Shown piece by piece: positions 43,687-52,755 of a stretch of DNA of 64,000 nucleotides; positions within the stretch are counted from its first letter, which is position 1, and every line of letters begins with the position of its first letter. The notes under the pieces were generated by a model, which saw nothing but the letters and a program-made list of their open reading frames with translations, was not told where the DNA came from and did no database searches. The DNA is from Cellulomonas sp. Root930 (GTDB taxonomy: Bacteria > Actinomycetota > Actinomycetes > Actinomycetales > Cellulomonadaceae), in contig LMJI01000001.1 in the NCBI GenBank assembly GCA_001429255.1, positions 1,219,256 through 1,283,255 of the forward strand, read 5' to 3'. Position numbers and translations under genes: made by a program.

Positions 43687-44562
43687 TCAGCCACATCCGG
43701 GTTGGTCGGGGTTCTCGTTGCAGTCCTGGGCGACCAGGTGCGACCTCCGTTCGACGACCTCGAACGGCGCCGTCACGCTCGTCGTCTCGGCCGTGCCGAC
43801 GACGTCGCGCCACTCGTCGTCGCCGTCCACGCGGTAGCGACCGGACCAGGTGGTCGTCAGGCTGATCGCCGCGGCAGAGGCCGGTTGCGCGTAGACGTGG
43901 AAGACGTCGAAGTCCGGGTAGGCGTGGCCGGGGCTGTCGGTGGTCAGGCGCCTGGTGTCGTCACTGAAGTCCCACGAGTACTGGGTCGGGGTGGCGATCA
44001 CGTCGATGCCGTAGCCGAACAGGTCCGTGCGGAACGGCTGCTCGGCGGGGTCGGTGAGGACGATCGTCTCCTTGTTGACCAGCACCCAGCCGCGGTCGGG
44101 CTGCATCTGGATGACCTGGGGGGTGAGGGGGAGACGGCGGAAGTCCTCGGCGGTGAGCGTGGGGAGGAGGTCGCCGGGGCAGGCCCAGCCGGCGATCATG
44201 CGCCAGGGTTCCCACGGGTCGACCGACGTGGCGCGGTCGCGGCGCCAGAGCGGCTGGACCGGTTGGTCGCCGTCGCAGTTGGGGACGACGGACCCGTCCT
44301 CGGGGGCGCACGCGCCGCCGATGTCGGACTCGAGCGTGCCGGACGTGACGTTGCAGAGGGCGGCGCGGCGGAGCTGGAAGAGCTCGATGCGGGGGGAGAC
44401 CGCGGCACGGGTGTAGGCGCGCAATTGTTGCTCGCCCTTGAACGCTGAGAGGCCTATCGAGTCGTCATCCGCTCGGCTCGCGAAGTCGTCGGCCTTCGCC
44501 GACCCGATCGTCACCACGAGCAGCGCGATGGTCAGAGGCACAGCCGCAGCGAGACGGCGCAT
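43687..44562 (-). CDS. Secreted protein with possible PKD-like segment
   Basis: The 291-residue protein has a signal peptide (1-24, cleavage near SAKA-DD). Its cysteines are clustered (CNVTSG, CAPEDG, NCDGD, WACPGD, QDCNENPDQPGC), suggesting disulfides outside the cell. TQYSWDFSDDTRRL followed by HAYPDFDVFHVY resembles a PKD beta-sandwich core. I cannot name the function. It is the second gene of a pair with the DUF6318 lipoprotein, overlapping it by one base. Confidence 0.8.
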   Translation of the reverse strand: MRRLAAAVPLTIALLVVTIGSAKADDFASRADDDSIGLSAFKGEQQLRAYTRAAVSPRIELFQLRRAALCNVTSGTLESDIGGACAPEDGSVVPNCDGDQPVQPLWRRDRATSVDPWEPWRMIAGWACPGDLLPTLTAEDFRRLPLTPQVIQMQPDRGWVLVNKETIVLTDPAEQPFRTDLFGYGIDVIATPTQYSWDFSDDTRRLTTDSPGHAYPDFDVFHVYAQPASAAAISLTTTWSGRYRVDGDDEWRDVVGTAETTSVTAPFEVVERRSHLVAQDCNENPDQPGCG

Positions 44563-45188
44563 CAGGTCTGGCCGACCACAGCGGAATCGACACCACGAAC
44601 TTGCCACGTGCCGCCCTGCCAGAGCACGACCAAGTTCGATCGGATGGTCTTGGCCTCCGGGAACTCCTCTATCAGCGCGCCTGCTGCATCAACGGTCACT
44701 GACGGTGCCTGAGCGAACTCGAGAGTGACCGTGTACCAAGCGCCGGGCTCCACCTCCGTCGCAGTTCGACTCACTACGTCGATCGAGCCGCCCTCGTCGT
44801 GATGGCCGAGAGTGACCTTCGCTTGTACCGAGTCGTTGGAGTCCGCACAGAAGATGCATTCCGGGTGACTCAACCTGCCCCAGTCCGCGAGGTCGCCGGT
44901 GGCGTTTATGTACGGAAAGAGATCAACGAAGTACTCCGCCACCGCCACCGCGCCCTCCACGCTCGGCGGCTCATCGAGCGCCGCCGGCCGCTCGGGCTTC
45001 ACGGTCACGTCCACCACAGGTGTCTCGGACGGAGTGGAAGAAGGTGTCGGCGTCGGCGTCTGCACCGGCGGAGCGGTCGAGGACTCGGTCGCGGTCGGTG
45101 CACCTCCCGTGCAGCCGCCCAGGAGCAGCACCGCAGTCACAGGCGCAGCGAGCAGGGCACGTACGCGTCGACCGCTCCACCTGGGCAT
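44562..45188 (-). CDS. DUF6318-family lipoprotein
   Basis: The 208-residue lipoprotein has a lipobox LLLGGC (lipidated cysteine 26), a Thr/Pro-rich linker (about 34-65), and a DUF6318 domain recognised by FVDLFPYINATGDLADWGRL and SHPECIFCADS. The fold is probably NTF2-like. I chose ATG 45188 rather than GTG 45215 because it gives a normal signal peptide. Function is unknown; it is coupled to the secreted protein that follows. Confidence 0.87.
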   Translation of the reverse strand: MPRWSGRRVRALLAAPVTAVLLLGGCTGGAPTATESSTAPPVQTPTPTPSSTPSETPVVDVTVKPERPAALDEPPSVEGAVAVAEYFVDLFPYINATGDLADWGRLSHPECIFCADSNDSVQAKVTLGHHDEGGSIDVVSRTATEVEPGAWYTVTLEFAQAPSVTVDAAGALIEEFPEAKTIRSNLVVLWQGGTWQVRGVDSAVVGQT

Positions 45189-45431
45189 GCGGGCGAACGT
45201 ACCGAAAACGGACACTCCCCGTCACGGCCGCCCACCTAGTTGTGGACAACCCTGTGACGAGGACGTCGCAGACGCGCTGGCTCCGCGACCCGATCGCACC
45301 AACCCGGCACTCGTGCCGCACCAGCCGGGCACCGTGCCGTGAGCCGCCCGCAGCCCGCCGCGGACGACCGCTCTCCACCGACCCCGGTGAACGAGACCCC
45401 TCCGCCCTCCTCAGGTGCGTGCCATTGCGCC

Positions 45432-46382
45432 ATGCGCATCCCCGCACCTCTCCCACCGTCGCTGCTCTCGCTCGCTTTCCGCCAGGAGGGATTGGTGGCC
45501 TCGACGCAGTGCGACGACGCAGGCATCGCTGCGGGTCAGCGAGCACGACGGGTGCGGTCCGGGGAGTGGCGGCGAGTGACGCACGGCGTCTACGACCTGA
45601 CCCCGGGGAGGGACCGACGCCGAGATGCTGACAGCCGTCGACGACGCGCCGCATGGGTCGGGATGCTCGCGCACGGTCCGTCGGCAATCGCGGTCGGGCC
45701 GTGCGCACTGGCATTGCACGGCGTGCGAGGGCTGCCGCTGCACATCGTCCCGGAGGTCGCGTTGCCTACGGTGCACCCGCGACGGACGCGTGACGGCATC
45801 CGCGTGCGGCAGTTCAGCTCGATCGAGATCGAGCGATTCGGCAGTCGATCGGTCGCGGCACTCGTGCCGGCCTTGGTGCAAGCAGTGCCCGAGCTGCCGC
45901 GCGACCATGCGATCGCCGTCCTGGACGACGTGCTGCACCGGGGTCTGCTGCCACGCCATGCGCTCGACGCGGTGCGGTTGCGGGTTCGCGGACGCCGCAG
46001 CTCAGCCCGGTGCGACTCGTGGTGGGACATGGTCGATCCTCGGGCAGAGTCGCCGCTCGAGTCGTTCGCGCGGCTGCAGTGCGCGGATGCCGGTCTCCTG
46101 CCCGACGAGCTGCAGGTCGAGATCCGGGCGTCGAACGGTCGACTGCTGGGGCGCGGGGATCTGGGCTGGCGACTGGGCGCTGGCCGATGGCTCGTCGCGG
46201 AGATCGACGGACGAGAGTTTCACGAGACGCCTGAGGCGGTCCTGCATGACCGACGACGCCAGAACGCGCTGCTGGCAACAGGGGAGGTCGACCTGCTGCG
46301 GTTCACCTCGGCCGACATCGCCGCTCGGACCGTCATCCCCGCGGCGATCCGAAGCGCCCTGACCAAGGCGGGCAAGGCATGA
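45432..46382 (+). CDS. AbiEi-type N-terminal domain / DUF559-like endonuclease-fold protein
   Basis: The 316-residue protein has an N-terminal winged helix typical of AbiEi-like proteins (LLSLAFRQEGLVASTQC; SGEWRRVTHGVYDLTPG). Its C-terminal region is related to Vsr/DUF559 nuclease folds (PRAESPLESFARLQCADAGL; LVAEIDGREFHE; RRRQNALLATGEVDLLRFT). Such proteins are common in actinobacteria in many diverged copies. No AbiEii toxin gene is adjacent, so it is not a type IV toxin-antitoxin pair here. GC content is slightly lower than in neighbouring genes. Start ATG 45432 is a judgement; an upstream in-frame start at 45339 exists. Confidence 0.78.
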   Translation: MRIPAPLPPSLLSLAFRQEGLVASTQCDDAGIAAGQRARRVRSGEWRRVTHGVYDLTPGRDRRRDADSRRRRAAWVGMLAHGPSAIAVGPCALALHGVRGLPLHIVPEVALPTVHPRRTRDGIRVRQFSSIEIERFGSRSVAALVPALVQAVPELPRDHAIAVLDDVLHRGLLPRHALDAVRLRVRGRRSSARCDSWWDMVDPRAESPLESFARLQCADAGLLPDELQVEIRASNGRLLGRGDLGWRLGAGRWLVAEIDGREFHETPEAVLHDRRRQNALLATGEVDLLRFTSADIAARTVIPAAIRSALTKAGKA

Positions 46383-46420
46383 GTGACGCCAAGCAGCGAC
46401 TTGACGTCACTCATGGCTTG
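46373..46420 (+). terminator. Strong hairpin terminator after the DUF559-like gene
   Basis: Arms 46373-46388 and 46405-46420 pair over 16 bases with a single mismatch, around a 16-base loop. The innermost 11 pairs (CATGAGTGACG with CGTCACTCATG) are perfect. The 5' arm contains the stop codon of the gene. It separates that gene from the peptidase gene. Confidence 0.75.
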
Positions 46421-46529
46421 TTCGCCGCCGCACGGACGTGACCAGGACTTGGTCGCGGCCGGGCGAGACCGCGAGCCGGTCCGGCAACTCGGCGGACGGC
46501 GCCCAGGTCGGGGTGGTAGGACTCTTCGC

Positions 46530-48581
46530 ATGACTTCGACCCCCTTTCATGACCTCGAGCAGTACGTCGGCATCCCTCGGCTGAGCGGGCTCGTCCTCAA
46601 TGCGGACGGCACGCGGCTGGTGACCAGCGTCGCGACCCTCGACGCCAAGAAGACCAAGTTCGTGACCGCCCTGTGGGAGGTCGACCCGACCGGTGAGAAG
46701 CCGGCGCGCAGGCTCACGCGCAGCGCCAAGGGCGAGTCGAGCGCCGCGTTCACCAGCAACGGCGACCTGCTCTTCACCAGCGCGCGGCCGGACCCGGACG
46801 GCAAGGACGGCGGCGACGACGAGCCGGTCCCGGCGCTCTGGCTGCTGCCGCGCGACGGTGCGGAGGCACGCGTGGTCGCGGACCGGGCGGCCGGTCTGGG
46901 CGGGGTGCACGTGGCGAAGGATGCCGACGTCGTGCTCGTCGGCTCGGACGTCCTGCCCAGCGCGAGCGATGCCGAGACGGACGAGAAGCTGCGCAAGACG
47001 CGCAAGGAGAAGAAGGTCGCGGCGATCCTGCACGACGGCTACCCGGTCCGGTTCTGGGACCACGACCTGGGTCCGGAGTCGCCGCACCTGTTCGTCGCGG
47101 AGGTCGGCACGGACGTCGTCGCGCCCCTCGCCGGCAGCAAGGACCCGCGGCTGACCCTCACGGACGTCACGCCGGGGGCGCGCTCGGCGCTGGTCGAGCA
47201 GGGGTCTGCGATCAGCCCGGACGGTCGCACGGTGGTCACCGGCTGGAACCTGCCGTTGGCCAAGGGCGAGCAGCGGGGGCGGCTGGTGGCCATCGACGTG
47301 GCGTCGGGGGAGCACCGCGTCCTGGTCGACGACCTGGGCGCCGACCTCTGGTCGCCCGTCATCTCGCCGGACGGGCAGTGGGTCGTGTTCGCGCGCGAGT
47401 CGCTGTCGACGCCGCACGTCGCGCCGCGCGTCACCCTCCAGCTCGTCCCGCTGGCCGGCGGCGACGCGCGCACGCTCGTCGAGAGCTGGGACGGCTGGCC
47501 GTCGGCCGCGGTCTGGCTGCCGGACAGCACGGGCCTGCTCGTGACGGCCGATGACGACGGTCGCGGCCCGGTGTTCCGGATCGACCTGGGCACGGACGAG
47601 GTCACGCGCGTGACCAGCGACGACGCGACGTTCACCGACGTGTCGGTCAGCCCGGACGGCACGGTCGCGTTCGCGCTGCGGTCGTCGTACGAGGCACCCT
47701 CGCACCCGGTGCGGATCGACCTGGAGACGGGTGCGACGACGCCGCTGCGGAGCCCGGCCGCCACCCCGGAGTTGCCCGGCACGCTGACGGAGGTCGAGAC
47801 GACGACGGAGGACGGCCGGCGGGTCCGCGCATGGCTGGCGCTCCCCGCCACCACGGAGAAGGCGCCGCTGCTGCTCTGGATCCACGGCGGCCCGCTGGGC
47901 TCGTGGAACGCGTGGTCGTGGCGGTGGAACCCGTGGATCCTCGTCGCGCAGGGGTACGCCGTGCTGCTGCCGGACCCGGCGCTGTCCACGGGGTACGGCC
48001 AGGAGTTCGTGCAGGTCGGCTGGGGTGCGTGGGGTGCCGCGCCGTACACGGACCTGATGGCGATCACGGACGCGGCCGAGGCGCGGGACGACATCGACGA
48101 GACCCGGACAGCCGCGATGGGTGGCTCGTTCGGCGGCTACATGGCCAACTGGGTGGCGGGGCACACGGACCGGTTCCGGGCGATCGTCACGCACGCGAGC
48201 CTGTGGGCGCTCGACCAGTTCGGGCCGACGACGGACGCGGCGTACTACTGGCAGCGCGAGATGACCGACGAGATGGCGCTGGAGAACTCGCCCCACCGGT
48301 TCGTCGAGAAGATCGTCACGCCCATGCTCGTCGTGCACGGCGACAAGGACTACCGCGTGCCCATCGGCGAGGGTCTGCGCCTCTGGTACGAGCTGCTGGC
48401 CAAGAGCGGGCTCCCGGCCGACGACGAGGGCAAGACGCCCCACCGGTTCCTCTACTTCCCGGACGAGAACCACTGGGTGCTCAGCCCGCAGCACGCCATC
48501 GTCTGGTACCAGGTGGTGCAGGCGTTCCTCGCGGAGCACGTCCTCGCCCGATCGGGTGAGTATCCCGAGATCCTCGGGTGA
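46530..48581 (+). CDS. Prolyl oligopeptidase-family (S9) peptidase
   Basis: The 683-residue protein has an N-terminal beta-propeller (about 1-400, with repeated SPDG segments) and a C-terminal alpha/beta hydrolase. The catalytic triad is S533 (GGSFGGY), D607 (HGDKDYRV) and H648 (DENHWV). This matches acylaminoacyl-peptidase/dipeptidyl-peptidase-like S9C enzymes that trim short peptides in the cytoplasm. There is no signal peptide. GGTAGGA before the ATG is a usable ribosome-binding site. Confidence 0.94.
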   Translation: MTSTPFHDLEQYVGIPRLSGLVLNADGTRLVTSVATLDAKKTKFVTALWEVDPTGEKPARRLTRSAKGESSAAFTSNGDLLFTSARPDPDGKDGGDDEPVPALWLLPRDGAEARVVADRAAGLGGVHVAKDADVVLVGSDVLPSASDAETDEKLRKTRKEKKVAAILHDGYPVRFWDHDLGPESPHLFVAEVGTDVVAPLAGSKDPRLTLTDVTPGARSALVEQGSAISPDGRTVVTGWNLPLAKGEQRGRLVAIDVASGEHRVLVDDLGADLWSPVISPDGQWVVFARESLSTPHVAPRVTLQLVPLAGGDARTLVESWDGWPSAAVWLPDSTGLLVTADDDGRGPVFRIDLGTDEVTRVTSDDATFTDVSVSPDGTVAFALRSSYEAPSHPVRIDLETGATTPLRSPAATPELPGTLTEVETTTEDGRRVRAWLALPATTEKAPLLLWIHGGPLGSWNAWSWRWNPWILVAQGYAVLLPDPALSTGYGQEFVQVGWGAWGAAPYTDLMAITDAAEARDDIDETRTAAMGGSFGGYMANWVAGHTDRFRAIVTHASLWALDQFGPTTDAAYYWQREMTDEMALENSPHRFVEKIVTPMLVVHGDKDYRVPIGEGLRLWYELLAKSGLPADDEGKTPHRFLYFPDENHWVLSPQHAIVWYQVVQAFLAEHVLARSGEYPEILG

Positions 48582-48673
48582 CGAGCGCTCTCGACGTGCG
48601 GGGTGGCCCGGTCGGCGCCAGACTCACCGGTCAAGGCCGCGCGACAACCGTGCGGCTCGACGGAAGGACCGAC

Positions 48674-48982
48674 ATGGGTATCGGAGGCGGAATCGCCCTC
48701 ATCGTCATCGGCGCGATCCTCTCGTTCGGCGTCAGCGACGCCGTCGAGGGTGTCAACCTGACGGTGATCGGGTACATCTGCATGGGCGCCGGTGTCATCG
48801 CACTGATCCTGGCGATCGTGCTCAACAGCCAGCGCAGCCACACGTCCCACACCGCGGTCGTCGAGCAGCGCACCACACCGAACGCGCCGCCCGCACAGGC
48901 CGCCCCCGCGGCCCCGCCGGCCGCGCCGGTGCAGCAGACGTACCAGCAGCAGCCGCCGCCGGCGGCCCCGCCGGCCGTCTGA
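48674..48982 (+). CDS. DUF6458 small membrane protein
   Basis: The 102-residue protein has two hydrophobic helices (about 3-20 and 30-52) matching the DUF6458 pattern MGIGGGIALIVIGAIL and VNLTVIGYICMGAGVIALI. A flexible Ala/Pro/Gln tail follows. GGAAGGA gives a strong ribosome-binding site. The function is unknown. It ends at a clear bidirectional terminator. Confidence 0.88.
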   Translation: MGIGGGIALIVIGAILSFGVSDAVEGVNLTVIGYICMGAGVIALILAIVLNSQRSHTSHTAVVEQRTTPNAPPAQAAPAAPPAAPVQQTYQQQPPPAAPPAV

Positions 48983-49001
48983 CGCACGCATCACGACGAG
49001 A

Positions 49002-49032
49002 CGCCCCCTCCCCTCAGGAGGGGGCGTTTCTC
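49002..49032. terminator. Bidirectional intrinsic terminator
   Basis: CGCCCCCTCC (49002-49011) pairs with GGAGGGGGCG (49017-49026) around a five-base loop and is followed by TTTCTC. It lies between the convergent DUF6458 and anti-sigma genes. Confidence 0.88.
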
Positions 49033-49753
49033 ATGCCTCCAGGGGTCCCCGCACGATCGAGTCGCCGGAGTGGGCCGGGTCGCCGTCGAACTGCTCCTCG
49101 GACACGTCGACCACGGAGAACTGGCTGAGGTCGAGGCCCGCGGGCAGGTCGAACCGCCCGGACGTCCCCTCGAGGGTGCCCAGGCTGACCAGCCCGCTGA
49201 CGTCGGGCTTGAGCAGCCAGACCTCACGGAACGCGTCGTCGGACGGGGTGTCCTTGGACAGGTCGACGACGAGCACGCGGCTGCCGTCCGACCGCGTCTC
49301 GACCACGGCCGACCCGGACGCGTCCCAGCCGGGCAGCGGCTCCAGCACGGCGGTCGCCTGCACGGTCACCGGGTCGGCGCGGTTGGCCACCCACCAGGCG
49401 CCGCCCCCGCCGACCACCAGGCCCGCGGCCGCGGCGCCGGCGATCCAGCCCCACGCGCTCGGGCGCCGACGGCGGGAGTCGAGGGGCACGACGGTGGCGG
49501 GCGCGCGCGTGGCGGACTCGAGGCCGAGCTCGTCGGCGATCCGGTCCCAGACCTGCGGGGCGGGCGCGACGAGCGGACCCTCCGCGGCGCCGACGCGGGC
49601 CAGCCCGACGACGTCACGCAGGGAGTCGAGCTCGTCCGTGCACCGCTCGCACTCCTCGATGTGTGCAAGGTCCGACGTCGAGCCCGCCGGCTCGCCGAGG
49701 GCGAGGAGCGCGAGCACGTCGTCGTCCACGTGGGACTCATCGAACGGCACCAT
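49031..49753 (-). CDS. rskA: Anti-sigma factor, RskA-like
   Basis: The 240-residue protein has an N-terminal zinc-binding anti-sigma domain (H31, C35 and C38 in HIEECERC), one membrane helix (about 101-122) and an extracytoplasmic RskA-type domain (SKDTPSDDAFREVWLL). It should hold the sigma factor coded just upstream, with which it overlaps by 17 bases. GGGAGG lies three bases before ATG 49753 and six before GTG 49750, so the GTG, one codon later, may be the real start. Confidence 0.92.
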   Translation of the reverse strand: MVPFDESHVDDDVLALLALGEPAGSTSDLAHIEECERCTDELDSLRDVVGLARVGAAEGPLVAPAPQVWDRIADELGLESATRAPATVVPLDSRRRRPSAWGWIAGAAAAGLVVGGGGAWWVANRADPVTVQATAVLEPLPGWDASGSAVVETRSDGSRVLVVDLSKDTPSDDAFREVWLLKPDVSGLVSLGTLEGTSGRFDLPAGLDLSQFSVVDVSEEQFDGDPAHSGDSIVRGPLEA

Positions 49754-50345
49754 CCACCTCCCATCGGGTCCGCAGCCGGGCGAGGCTGCGCCGGACGTGG
49801 CTCTTGACGGTGCCGAGCGGCAGGTCGAGCCGGTTCGCGATCTGGTCGTGCGTGAGGTCGTCGAAGAACGCGAGCCGCAGGATCGTGCGCTGCGGGTCCC
49901 CGAGCTTGTCGAGCTCGTCGGCGACGAGCACCCGGTCCACCACGCGCGCGTCGACGGACGGCACGGGCCGGTCGGACGTGCTGGCCACCGTCTTGTCCCG
50001 CAGGCGCCGGTCCCTCGCGCGCTTCTCGTGCGTGTCGGCGACGACGTGCCGCGTGATGCCGAGCAGCCATGCGGGCAGCCGGGACTTGTCCGGGTCGAAC
50101 CGCTGGCGGCTGCGCCACGCCTCGACGAACACTTGCTGCGTCACGTCCTCCGCGTCCGTGACGCTGCCGAGCGAGCGGAGCGCGACCGTGTGCACGAGGG
50201 CGGACCAGCGTCGGTACGCCTCCGCGATCGCCGTCTCGTCGCCGCGCGCGAACGCGGCACCGAGCTCCTCGACGCCCTCGCCGTCCGGGTCGAGCCGGTG
50301 CCCAGGGCGCGCCGAGTCAGCGGACCCGGTCCCGGGTGCGCTCAC
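49737..50345 (-). CDS. sigK: ECF sigma factor, SigK-like
   Basis: The 202-residue sigma factor contains region 2 (SLGSVTDAEDVTQQVFVEA) and region 4 (LDKLGDPQRTILRLAFFDDL; LDLPLGTVKSHVRRSLARL). With the RskA-like gene after it, it matches the mycobacterial SigK-RskA pair, which controls cell-surface proteins. I chose GTG 50345 because GGGAGG stands ten bases before it. ATG 50381 overlaps the sortase stop (TAATG) and is a serious alternative. Confidence 0.9.
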   Translation of the reverse strand: MSAPGTGSADSARPGHRLDPDGEGVEELGAAFARGDETAIAEAYRRWSALVHTVALRSLGSVTDAEDVTQQVFVEAWRSRQRFDPDKSRLPAWLLGITRHVVADTHEKRARDRRLRDKTVASTSDRPVPSVDARVVDRVLVADELDKLGDPQRTILRLAFFDDLTHDQIANRLDLPLGTVKSHVRRSLARLRTRWEVDGAVR

Positions 50346-50380
50346 AGACGGCTCCTCCCTCGTCAGCAGCATCGTCATCA

Positions 50381-51094
50381 TTACCCACCGATCGGCTCGG
50401 CGGTGACGACGACGTTGTCCGTATAGTGCCCGATGTCGCGGCGGAACGTGCCACCGCAGGTCACGAGCACCAGTCGCGGCGCGCCGGACCGGTCGAACCA
50501 CTGGTCCACGGGCGCACCCTCCTTGGCGATCTTCTCGACGCCGACGACGCGGTACTCGCGCACGCCGCCGTCGGCCGAGGTGACGGTGATCGTCGCCCCG
50601 ACGGCCACGTCGAGCAGTCGGGCGAACTGGCCGATCCCGGTCTGCACGCTGTCCACGTGCGCGGCGACGACGGTCGCGCCGGCGGGGTCGGCGGGCGCGG
50701 GACCGAACCGGTACCACCCGGCGCGGTCGGCGTCCTCGGGGATCTCCATCTCGCCGTCCTCCTGCACCCCGACCGGGTCCACGGCCATGTCGATCCCCAC
50801 GTCCGGCACGACGAGCCGGACGGGCGGGGGAGTCGCGGCGACCTGGGCGCCGAGGGCGGCGTCGACCACCGGGACCTGCGGGAGGACGGGTGTAGGGGTC
50901 GGTCGCGGCGTCGCCGCGGAGGACGGCGACGCCGCGACCACCGGTCCGGCAGAGGGTTCCGGACCGGTGCACGCGGTCAGCGGACCGATCATCGTGCCGA
51001 GTGCGACGACGGTCGCGAGCACGCGTGCGGGACGGGGGCGCACCGCAGCCCGGGCGGGCGCGAGGGCCTGCTCGGGCTGCGGTGTGCCGGTCAT
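50381..51094 (-). CDS. Class F sortase
   Basis: The 237-residue protein has an N-terminal membrane segment (about 24-42, ending in the lipobox-like LTAC), a Pro/Thr linker and a sortase domain with H146 (VVAAHVDS), C213 (LVTCGG) and R218 (TFRRD). Class F is the actinobacterial single sortase type attaching proteins to the cell wall. It is encoded between a DUF4397 surface protein and the SigK-RskA pair. Its gene starts seven bases after the DUF4397 stop. Confidence 0.92.
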   Translation of the reverse strand: MTGTPQPEQALAPARAAVRPRPARVLATVVALGTMIGPLTACTGPEPSAGPVVAASPSSAATPRPTPTPVLPQVPVVDAALGAQVAATPPPVRLVVPDVGIDMAVDPVGVQEDGEMEIPEDADRAGWYRFGPAPADPAGATVVAAHVDSVQTGIGQFARLLDVAVGATITVTSADGGVREYRVVGVEKIAKEGAPVDQWFDRSGAPRLVLVTCGGTFRRDIGHYTDNVVVTAEPIGG

Positions 51095-51101
51095 GTGCGG
51101 G

Positions 51102-51926
51102 TCAGCCGCGCTGCGTGGCGGGGCGACGGGCGAACGCGAGGCCGACGAGGCCGGCGGCGACCAGCCCGGCGATCGCGAAGGTCCACGCGGACGACCCACC
51201 GTCGGAGACGAGGCCGACCTGGCCGGCGTTCACCCCGGACGGGTTGCTGTGCAGGCCGGCGATGGTCTGCGTGGCGAGCGCCAGGGTGGACGGCGACGCG
51301 GTCGCGTTGCCCCAGGCGTAGACGATCGTGCTGGTGCCCTCGACGATCGGCACGTCGGCCGGGCCGAGGAGCGCGGGCGTCGTGGTGCCGGTGGCGGTCA
51401 CGCTGGCGGACACCGTGCCGGCGGGCAGGTTGAGCACCTGCTCGTTCGGGTTGGTGAGGTTGGTGATCACGGGCGAGGTGCCGGCGAGCACGTCGACCCC
51501 GGGGGCCGCGGCGACGTGCCGGACCGTGAGCCGGCCCTCGCCGGCGGCGGTGGTGGAGATGTCGTTGGTGAACAGGGTGGCGGTCGGCGCGGCAGCGGCG
51601 TCGAGGTGCGCGACGGCCGTGTAGTTCTTGCCGGCCTCGAGCGCGAGGTCGACCGGGCCGATGGCCGGGGAGCTGGCGTCGGCGGCGTCGGCTGCCGTGA
51701 TGGCGACCGTGTAGGTGCCGGCGGGCAGGTCCAGCGGACCGGCGAGGGAGCCGGGCGTGAAGTCGTCGAGCGTGCGCTCGCCGTTGACCCAGACGTCGAC
51801 CGTGAGGCCGGGGACACCGTGCAGGACGGACAGCTTGGCGGGGTCGGCCGCGTTCGCGGGGACCGCGGCGAGCGTGACGAGGGCGAGCGTTCCGGCGGCG
51901 ATGCCGGAGAGAAGACGTGTGCGCAT
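51102..51926 (-). CDS. DUF4397 cell-surface protein
   Basis: The 274-residue protein has a signal peptide (1-26, ANA-AD), two DUF4397 domains (about 30-125 and 130-220; KLSVLHGVPGLTVDVWVNGE and RLTVRHVAAAPGVDVLAG), and a C-terminal membrane helix followed by RRPATQRG. The tail looks like a sortase sorting signal but has no LPxTG; LVSDGG precedes the helix. GAAGGAC supports the ATG at 51926. Probably the main product of this operon and the likely sortase-related cargo (inference). Confidence 0.9.
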   Translation of the reverse strand: MRTRLLSGIAAGTLALVTLAAVPANAADPAKLSVLHGVPGLTVDVWVNGERTLDDFTPGSLAGPLDLPAGTYTVAITAADAADASSPAIGPVDLALEAGKNYTAVAHLDAAAAPTATLFTNDISTTAAGEGRLTVRHVAAAPGVDVLAGTSPVITNLTNPNEQVLNLPAGTVSASVTATGTTTPALLGPADVPIVEGTSTIVYAWGNATASPSTLALATQTIAGLHSNPSGVNAGQVGLVSDGGSSAWTFAIAGLVAAGLVGLAFARRPATQRG

Positions 51927-52018
51927 GGTGCGTCCTTCGAGGACTGGCCCGGCGGGTACTCCGGGCGGCCGATGTGCTGACACCCCCTCTTCGGCCGCCG
52001 GGCCGTCCCTGGATGCAC

Positions 52019-52720
52019 CTAGCTGCGCGCCGCCTCCGCGATCGCCACCGCGAGGTCCTTCGGCCGCGAGAACATCGGCCAGTGGCCCGTCGGCAGGTCC
52101 ACGTACGTGAGGTCGTGCAGGTCGCCGAGCTCGGTGTGGAACGGCGGTCCGCCGTTCGCCATCGTCTTGAGCATCTCCGCCGGGATGCTCGAGCAGATCG
52201 CGGTGGCCGGCACGTCGAACCGCCGCGGGTCGCCCACGTGCACCGCGCCGCGCACGACCTCGGCCGGGTGCGGGACCGCGCGCCGACGGAACTCGGCCAG
52301 CCCGGCGTCGTCGATGCCCTCGATGCTCGACCCCTGGGCCGCGAACTCCTCCCAGCTGGGCAGCGGGACCTCGGCCTCCTCCGTGGCGGAGGCGTCGATC
52401 GCGGCACCCTCCACGAGCGGGCCGGAGTCCACGTAGATCGCGCGACGCACGCGGTCGGGCCGCTGGTCGACGACCTCGCCGACGAGCGCGCCGCCCCCGC
52501 TGTGGCCGACGAGGACGACGTCGCCCTCGAGGGAGTCGACGAGGTCGGTGACGGCCCGGACGTGGTCGGCGCGCGTGATGCCGGCGCGCTCGGCACCGGG
52601 CTCGACCCCGGGCAGGGTCGGCGCGTGCACGTCGAGCTCGTCGGGCAGGGCGGCGACGACGTCGTCCCACGCCCAACCGCCGAGCCAGAAACCAGGGATG
52701 AGGATCAGTGAAGTGGTCAT
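52019..52720 (-). CDS. Alpha/beta hydrolase
   Basis: The 233-residue hydrolase has the nucleophile S82 in LVGHSGGGAL, an oxyanion segment LIPGFWLGGWAWD near the N-terminus, and a late histidine in LPTGHWPMFS. It resembles small esterases of the salicylate-esterase/MhpC-like group; the substrate is unknown. It is divergent from the WYL regulator gene 64 bases away, with shared regulatory repeats, so it is the likely target of that regulator. Confidence 0.88.
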   Translation of the reverse strand: MTTSLILIPGFWLGGWAWDDVVAALPDELDVHAPTLPGVEPGAERAGITRADHVRAVTDLVDSLEGDVVLVGHSGGGALVGEVVDQRPDRVRRAIYVDSGPLVEGAAIDASATEEAEVPLPSWEEFAAQGSSIEGIDDAGLAEFRRRAVPHPAEVVRGAVHVGDPRRFDVPATAICSSIPAEMLKTMANGGPPFHTELGDLHDLTYVDLPTGHWPMFSRPKDLAVAIAEAARS

Positions 52721-52755
52721 GGATCCAGCGTGGACCCCGGCCGGTGACAACGGGA

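Noticed and set aside
45432..46382. Type IV toxin-antitoxin pair.
   Set aside because: The AbiEi-like domain has no neighbouring AbiEii nucleotidyltransferase gene. The next gene is an S9 peptidase beyond a strong terminator.
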